From Lycocorax pyrrhopterus obiensis (taxonomy: Eukaryota; Chordata; Aves; Passeriformes; Paradisaeidae), in the NCBI GenBank assembly GCA_014706295.1, contig JACSVZ010000016.1, forward strand, positions 1,512,168 to 1,576,167: DNA of 64,000 nucleotides, written 5' to 3'. The notes under the pieces are model-generated. The model was not told the origin of the DNA, ran no database searches, and saw nothing but the letters and a program-made list of their open reading frames with translations. The position numbers were made by a program, and so were the translations under genes. Shown in pieces: positions 58,122-64,000 of the stretch; within the stretch, counting starts at the first letter, position 1, and the number at the start of each line of letters is the position of its first letter.

Positions 58122-60702
58122 GTGAGTACGGGGTCAGGGCTGGGGGGCTGCAGGGCCTTGCTCCCCAGGCAGCAGCAGGGATAAAGTCTCAATCCATGTG
58201 GAGTTTGTTTTATTTTCTCTCCCCGTCCCGCAGTGGATGGGAGGGAGAGCGCAGCTGGGTGGGCAAGGCCGCCTTGCTGGCAGCCTCTGGAATTTATCCA
58301 TCACCCTGGCAGCGGCGGTGATGGCAGGGAGATAGTCCCCAGGATAAATTAGGATTTAAAGTTATCTGCTCTGGCTGTCTTGTTCATAGTCTTGCAGATG
58401 GAGTATTTTTTAATAGGGGGAAGGCTGCATTAAGCATTGGTATTCAGCGATGCGTCGCTGCTCGGCTGCCTGCCCGAGCTGCCTGCCATGGCAGCAGTGT
58501 CCTCGAGCCTGGCTTTTGGTGGGAAAAGAGCCCAGGAGAGAGGAAAGAGCTGCTGTGCTCTTCAGCCTGCTGGGAGCTCAGGCCTCGACTCCCCCCCAGA
58601 TACACTCCAGGCCCTTGAACCAGCCCATCATGGAGCGTTAGCACGTGGATGCTCCCAACCCTGTGTGCTGGGAAGTGCCCAAAGCAACGTCAGAAACAAG
58701 GAAAGGATTTGTGTATTTTGCTGGATCACCTGAGCTCTCAGACAGGTTGCACAACTACAGATAATCTACAGATCTTTATTGTGCCTTGTTACATAACTGA
58801 TTCACAGCAGTGCTGAGCTATAGGAATACAGGAAAAAAGGTCTCTTTGCTGATTTTTATTTCTTCTCGTCAGTGCTTGCTTTTGCAGTGCTCTAATTTGA
58901 GGTGCCAGCTGTTCACCCACAAAGTTTCTGTGTGTCAGAGGAGCACATAACATTGTGGAGCTGCAGGCACTGCCCTGGACTGGAATCCTTCCAAGGGTGA
59001 TCCCTGCAGTTCCCGGGCCCCTGCAGAGGAGGGAAGGGGCTGCAATTAAAGTGGGAGGAATTTAGGGGGTCAGCAGTTTGCCACTGGGACAGGGAAGAAA
59101 TATGGGTTTTTTTTCCTTTTTCTTGAAAAGATATTATCTGCTTGAGGTATGGAGGGAGGATTTGGATTAAAGCTCCTTAATCCAGACAGGTTGCAGATTT
59201 TTGGGGGTAACTCACTAATATTGATCCCGTTGAGCCTTTGTGAGTCCTGCAGCCTTGTTCCCCTGGGGAATCAAGGTCCTTCTCCCCGCTCCTGCCCCTG
59301 CTGTGGGCCCTACAACCCTCCTGTAACTCTCTTTGCCATCTCCATCACGGGGGAGCCTGGCAGTGCTGTGGTGTCTCAGGTCCAGGACAGCCCTTTCCAG
59401 CGAGGATGCTGCTCTGGTGGCTGCTCCACATCAGACACTTTCACTCCTAAAGAGGAAAAGGGTTAAAGGGAATGGAATTCTATTATCTTAGTCTTTTTTT
59501 TAAGGCTGTCATTTCTCCGGGCATTTGAACAAAATCTTTCATCCGCAATGTCCACGGCAGCAGCTCAGGGAGGCTCCCGGAGTGTCTCCGTGCAGAATGA
59601 CCTCTCCATCCCACCAGCCACGTCACCATGGCGCTGATGAATCTGTGCCTGTCCAGCCCATCCCTGGCCACTAACGGGGCTGATTTATCCACAGCCCTAA
59701 CGATGTTCCCTGGCACACACACACGCATGTGGAGGGCTCCCCTGGGATGGGTTTCCCCAAGACAGACTGTGCTTCTCTCTCTTAACCCTTCCTTGCAGGT
59801 CAAGTCCTCCATCATTTTTATTGCTCCCTGTATCATGGCAAAGTCCTTTTTCTTTCTTGGAAGTGCAGCCCCCAGCCCAGCCAGCATGAGGAATTCCTTT
59901 CTTCCCTTATTTAATATAATGCAGCAGCTGAATTTTGTGGTTTTGGCTGCGGAGCCGTCCTGGCTGACCCCAGATCCTTCCCTGGATCTGTGCAGACGTG
60001 TGTTTGTACCTCAGTGATGCTCTCCTGGATTCCTCCTGAACGGACTGCAGCTCCAATCCAGCAGCGTTTGCAATCGGAGCCACGCTCAATTCCCATGCTC
60101 CGAAGCCTTTGCAATGGCTCCTGGTGTGTTTGATCAATGCAGTTTTCATCTCTTGTCCAACATGGGAGCTGCTTGCAAACCATGGAGTGGTGCCGGCTCT
60201 CCTCCGTGCTGGGAAATTCCCAGGTTTCCAACTTGAGATACTGAACCCTTAATAACCACTTTCCATTTTTGACTCTCTCTTCTCCTGCTGCTCCTCTGGT
60301 TCTCCACGGTGCTGGCTAAGTGACTTTTCTCTTGCTGGGATAATCTGCTCGAGGTGCTTCTCCACGTGAGCACTGCAGTTATCTCAGCGTCTCCCGATGG
60401 GATTGAAATGGGTCTGTCTTCACGGATGGATCTGCGTGCGTTCCACATGGAGGTTTTTTTGGAGACTTAAGTGGGTTTGTGGCATGAGAGTCCTCATCTC
60501 CATCTGGGAGGCTTGTTTGCAGTGCAGGTGGTTGGTGTTGCCAGTTTGGAAGGTCTGACCATGAATTAAGCAAAGCCGTGGACACCAAATCCCTCCTGAG
60601 GGAGGAGGTGATGGATGGTGCAGATCCCCGGGGTGTCCTTCTCCATGCTGGAGCCTCCAGGGGAGGGCAGGGACCTGTCTCAATGCCTCTCCTTTCCCGC
60701 AG
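58122..60702 (+). other. EPHB1: EPHB1 intron 4
   Basis: The 2.6-kb intron runs from GTGAGT to TTTCCCGCAG. No mobile element or RNA gene was recognised. Open frames inside are short and lack domain support. A TTTATT near 58773 and similar AT-rich sequence around 58730-58870 could be a decayed repeat but do not match a family I know. Confidence 0.9.
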
Positions 60703-61038
60703 GCGTCCCATCCGGCCCCCGCAACGTCATCTCCATTGTCAACGAGACGTCCATCATCCTGGAGTGGCACCCGCCGCGGGAGACGGGCGGCCGGGACGAC
60801 GTCACCTACAACATCGTGTGCAAGAAGTGCCGCTCGGACCGGCGCGCCTGCTCCCGCTGCGACGACAACGTGGACTTCGTGCCCCGCCAGCTGGGGCTCA
60901 CCGACACCCGCGTCTTCATCAGCAACCTGTGGGCTCACACCCCCTACACCTTCGAGATCCAGGCGGTCAACGGTGTGTCCAACAAGAGCCCCTTCCCCCA
61001 GCAGCACGTCTCCGTCAACATCACCACCAACCAGGCCG
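60703..61038 (+). CDS. EPHB1: EPHB1 exon 5: first fibronectin type III domain
   Basis: This 336-bp exon encodes the end of Ser321, residues 322-432 and the first base of Ala433, so one exon equals one FN3 domain. It starts VPSGPRNVISIVNETSIILE and contains the FN3 core tryptophan in LEWHPPRETGGRDDVTYNI. A cysteine cluster follows (CKKCRSDRRACSRCDDN), then the strand-F/G region (HTPYTFEIQAVNGVSNKSPF). Two N-glycosylation sequons are visible, NET at residue 334 and NIT at 426. The domain is a spacer and contact surface in the extracellular stalk. Acceptor CCCGCAG and donor GTGAGT are good, both ends are in phase 1, and the length is the usual one for Eph genes. It reads as clear EphB1 with no break. 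Confidence 0.97.
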
Positions 61039-61754
61039 GTGAGTCCCGCGGTGACCCCAGGCAGCTTGGCCGTCCCCTGCCAGCTGCAAGCTCCGTGTGG
61101 AGCCGAGCTCTGCGCCCCAAAGGAAAAGCTCCCGGGGTGTGAGGGTGTGTGATGGCTGTGGTGCCCCCAGCCCTGAGTGGGGAGAAAGGCCAGGAGAAGA
61201 GGGGGGAAGAGGAATGGGGATAGGGAAGGGTTGCCTGTGCTCTAGGCAGGGTGAGAGTTGGCTTGTGGGAGGGATATCTGATACCTGCTTTTATCCCCCT
61301 CTAGATTGCTTGGGGGTGAAATGGCATCACCACTTTCCCCCTTTTCCCAGTTGGGAGAAGGGAAATGGGGTGAATCCAGCCTTGGAACGCAGTCTGACTG
61401 TGTTACAGCACAGAGGGAGCAGCATGCCGGGGCTGAGTCCAGGCTCTGTCCCCTCTGGCACATCCCTCTGCCATCATTTTCCTCTTGTCTCCTTTTCTAG
61501 GCTCCCCTGCTCCCTTTCCTTTCCCCAGTCAGGCATCAGGAACTGAATGAGCAGCTCTGGGTCAAGCAGGGATGCTGGTGGGGTGGGTGTGCAGATGGCA
61601 AGGGGGCAACTGGCCCTGGGCTGCACTGAGGATCAGAGGGGGTGGAAACCTGTGTGCTCTGGGTTTAAAAAGGGGATGGGAACTCCTGCTTTGTGCCAGG
61701 CCAGGCAGACTTTGCCATCCTGCTGCCTCTGGATAGCACAATGGAGAAACCTGG

Positions 61755-61806
61755 TGTAAATATTTCAGTGTAAATATTTCAGTGTAAACCAGTGTAAATA
61801 TTTCAG
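61755..61806. repeat. 14-bp tandem repeat TGTAAATATTTCAG
   Basis: Two adjacent copies (61755-61768 and 61769-61782) are followed by a 10-bp shortened copy and a third full copy (61793-61806). The unit is AT-rich and contains TGTAAATA, a forkhead-type core, in each full copy. Confidence 0.85.
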
Positions 61807-62481
61807 TCTCCTGGCTCCAGGGAATACAAATCTACACTTGTGCCTGGCTGGCATCGCTGTCTGCTGAACCGTGTGCAGCCAAACCTGCCTCTTGTTTCCA
61901 GGCCTTTTTTTTTCCTGGGGTAGATTTTTGGGGTGTTTCTTAGCTCTTCTCCCACCATGGGGAGCTGGGAACAGCCAGGTCACCCTCATCTGTCTGTCTG
62001 TACCCCAGGGGTCCCTGCTTGTCTTGCAAAGGCTGATTACAAACATGGAAATTCTGGGCTGTGGAGTAACCTGATGGAAATGCACCAGAGATATCCAGGG
62101 CATTGGTGCTCTCCCTCTAAAATCTCTTTGGCTTTGCAGTGGGGTTTTCCAACCATTTTTCCAGCCCCATCCAAGCTAATGGGAGTTAGTAAAGCAGCAG
62201 TCAAGCTGAGTGCTTAATTTCAGCCCACGAGCATCTTCCCAGAGCAGATGTGGAGATTAAAAAAAATAATATAGGATTAAGTATTCTGGGTAAACAAAGG
62301 CAGTGCTGAACTATCCACATCTCCCCCTGGAACCACAAGAAACGGGGCTCCTGCCACCCCCAGATTCCCTCCATGGCATGATCCTGTGCCCCAGGCTGGT
62401 TGGGCTGGGTTCAGGTATTCCCTGGATTCACGTAGGGGAGGCATTTTCCCTGCCCAGCACTGCCTGTACTGTGGGCATGGT

Positions 62482-62500
62482 GAGGAGGAGGAGGAGGAGG
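62482..62500. repeat. (GAG)n trinucleotide run
   Basis: Six consecutive GAG units occur in intron 5. Short simple repeat. Confidence 0.9.
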
Positions 62501-63359
62501 GCAGACATGGCTGGATTGGGAGCTGACTCTGTGGACAGGACATGCCAGTACCCCTTGGGTGTGCACAGACTTGGATACCTTTCTTTTGCTAGGAATAAGT
62601 GCAGGATTAGGGCTGTGTTGGCTGGCTCTGCCCCTTTTAAGTACAGCTTGGAGGGCACAAAGCATTTGGAAAAGGGTCACCTGACTGCTTTAGTGGCTCA
62701 GTGTCCCTAATGGTGGAAGGACAGTGCTGCTGTTCTCCTGGGAGAAGCACATTTGGGTGCTGAGGATGAGCATCCCCCGAGAGCCCCTAAGAGCAGCCCC
62801 AGCAGCTTCTCTGGAGCCAAAGCTGGGCTGGTGTGTCCCTGCCCTGGTTTCCTGTCATTGTCCTCAGGATGGGCAGGTTTTTGCTCTCACAGCCCATTCC
62901 TGAGAGCACGTGGGGTGGCAGCTGTGGCACAGCTCCCTGGGTGCTGAGTGCTGCCTCCCCAGAGAGGCTGTTACAGTAAAAGATGTCACACGGAGCTGGA
63001 GCCTGTCACCAAACCTTGGTCTACCCCGCTGGGGAGAGCTTTGCTGTGTCTCTCCCACCATGGGAGACATCCTTGGAGCAAGCAGTCCCAGGGAGAAGGA
63101 ACACCAAGGATTTCCAAGCCCCTAATTAAAAAGAGTAGTTGGTTTAAATAGCAGAATTCCCTCGCTGGCTCGCTGCTCTGCTTCCATGTAGAGCTGCTGA
63201 GATGCCGGTCTTCCCACTGCTAATGAGCAAGCTGGTCCCACGGGGAAGCCAACCACAGGCACGGGAGATTCGGGATGCCATGGGGATTTTCCCTCTCCTC
63301 AGGGCCATTTTTCCCACCCCTCTCCATTAATTTTCCCTCGCTCCCCGCTTCCTCGGCAG

Positions 63360-63541
63360 CCCCCTCTACCGTGCCCATCATGCACCAGGTGAGTGCCACG
63401 ATGAGGAGCATCACGCTGTCCTGGCCCCAGCCCGAGCAGCCCAACGGGATCATCCTGGACTACGAGATCCGCTACTACGAGAAGCTGAGCCGCATCTGCA
63501 CGCCCGACGTCGGCAGCACCGTGGGCTCCAGGCCGGCCCTG
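63360..63541 (+). CDS. EPHB1: EPHB1 exon 6, extended: start of second fibronectin III domain
   Basis: The acceptor CCTCGGCAG is followed by the end of Ala433 and residues 434-474 ([20 protein letters not shown]... to [11 protein letters not shown]), the first strands of the second FN3 domain. In other Eph genes this exon is 125 bp and would stop after YYEK at 63484. Here the next bases are CTGAGC, not GT. The frame continues for 57 bases, encoding [19 protein letters not shown], to a GTGAGC donor at 63542. The extended exon is therefore 182 bp, still phase 0 at its end, so it should join the usual next exon in frame. The insertion lies after FN3 strand C and adds one cysteine. I recall, without being able to check, that chicken EphB1 (Cek6) has a similar segment. 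The gene continues past the window. Confidence 0.85.
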
Positions 63542-64000
63542 GTGAGCCTGGGGGAGCCCTGCTGTGGGGGCTGGGCTGGGGCATAGGGGCAGGGGGTGGG
63601 CTCTGAGACAGGCTCTGCTGGGAACGTCCAGGTGGGACAGGCACCAGCTCACCCGAGCTGCCTCCAGAAGGTGGGAGTGAGTTGTGACTGCAGATGCTAA
63701 ATCACAGAATAGAATCACAGAGCAGCTTGAGCTGGAAGGGACCTTAAGGCTCATCTAGTTCCAACCCCCTGCCGTGGGACACCTCTCACTGGATTGGGTT
63801 GCTCAGAGCCCTGTCCAGCCTGAGCCATTCCTTCCCCGTGGCAGCATTTGTCCAGCACATCAGTGCCCATGGCTCCCTTGGCTCTGGTATTTGCTAGGAT
63901 GAGCAGGGACCTGAATCATGGGCATGGCATCAGGAGGAGGGAATGGGGTTTGGAGAGGACCAGGGAAGGTTATGGGGGTTGTCCCTGCCCCGGGTCACTG
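63542..64000 (+). other. EPHB1: EPHB1 intron 6, beginning
   Basis: The GTGAGC donor starts the intron, which runs past the right edge. A CR1 fragment lies at 63701-63822. The next exon should complete the second FN3 domain, followed by the transmembrane, kinase and SAM exons outside the window. Confidence 0.85.
63701..63822 (-). mobile_element. CR1 LINE 3' end fragment
   Basis: AATCACAGAATAGAATCACAG is followed by GAGCTGGAAGGGACCTTAAG and GCTCATCTAGTTCCAACCCC, the minus-strand tail of a CR1. It continues to about GCCTGAGCCATTCCTTCCCC before similarity is lost. Confidence 0.9.

Larger units (their letters stand above)
61039..63359 (+). other. EPHB1: EPHB1 intron 5
   Basis: The 2.3-kb intron runs from GTGAGT to CCTCGGCAG. 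It holds a small 14-bp tandem repeat at 61755-61806 and a (GAG)n run at 62482-62500. Nothing else could be identified, and there is no mobile element with a clear signature. Confidence 0.9.

Noticed and set aside
57335..58192. 285-codon minus-strand and 251-codon plus-strand frames over the polypyrimidine array
   Set aside because: Produced by translation of a pentamer/decamer repeat (Arg/Glu/Gly on one strand, Ser/Pro/Leu on the other). Not genes.
63515..63526. GTGGGC inside the exon 6 extension as an alternative donor
   Set aside because: Cutting before GTG at 63521 would give 161 bp, which also leaves phase 0, but the site is a weaker match (GTGGGC) than GTGAGC at 63542. Kept only as a possible minor site.
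1..64000. Search for CRISPR arrays, operons, prophage or bacterial defence systems
   Set aside because: Intron-exon structure, CR1 elements and a vertebrate receptor gene show this is bird genomic DNA. The tandem repeats lack the repeat-spacer pattern of CRISPR.

Overview
This is vertebrate genomic DNA, almost certainly from a bird and probably a songbird. The CR1 LINE fragments with the ATTCTGTG-type 3' tail, the compact introns and two LTR-like blocks that resemble passerine repeats point that way. There are no bacterial genes, operons or CRISPR arrays. The one protein-coding gene I can support is the 5' half of EPHB1, the ephrin type-B receptor 1 tyrosine kinase, on the + strand.

Layout: 1-7860 is upstream non-coding DNA with one CR1 fragment. 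7861-9560 is a GC-rich CpG island holding the promoter, 5' UTR and exon 1 (start codon at 8954). Intron 1 (9012-34551, 25.5 kb) carries CR1 and LTR pieces, two minisatellites, an internal CpG-rich block and several AT-rich candidate regulatory blocks. Exon 2 is at 34552-34616, exon 3 at 38518-39199, exon 4 at 57966-58121, exon 5 at 60703-61038 and exon 6 at 63360-63541. Intron 3 (18.8 kb) is the second largest. The gene runs off the right edge, so the rest of the second fibronectin domain, the membrane span, kinase, SAM domain and PDZ-binding tail are not here.

The six exons encode about 493 residues: signal peptide, ephrin-binding domain, cysteine-rich/EGF-like region, first fibronectin III domain and the start of the second. 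Every junction has AG/GT ends and compatible phases (1, 0, 1, 1, 1). Lengths of 65, 682, 156 and 336 bp for exons 2-5 fit the usual Eph gene structure.

The most interesting point is exon 6. The usual 125-bp Eph exon would end after YYEK at 63484, but the sequence there is CTGAGC instead of a GT donor. The frame stays open for exactly 57 more bases to a GTGAGC donor, which would add 19 residues including a cysteine to the second FN3 domain. Other points of note are a tandem 43-bp CCAAT/GC-box promoter module, a roughly 290-bp polypyrimidine repeat ending 74 bp before exon 4, an 890-bp in-frame open extension of exon 3 into intron 3, a 51-bp minisatellite with a hairpin in each unit, and a CR1 tail expanded into a microsatellite. 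I found no convincing new multi-gene system.
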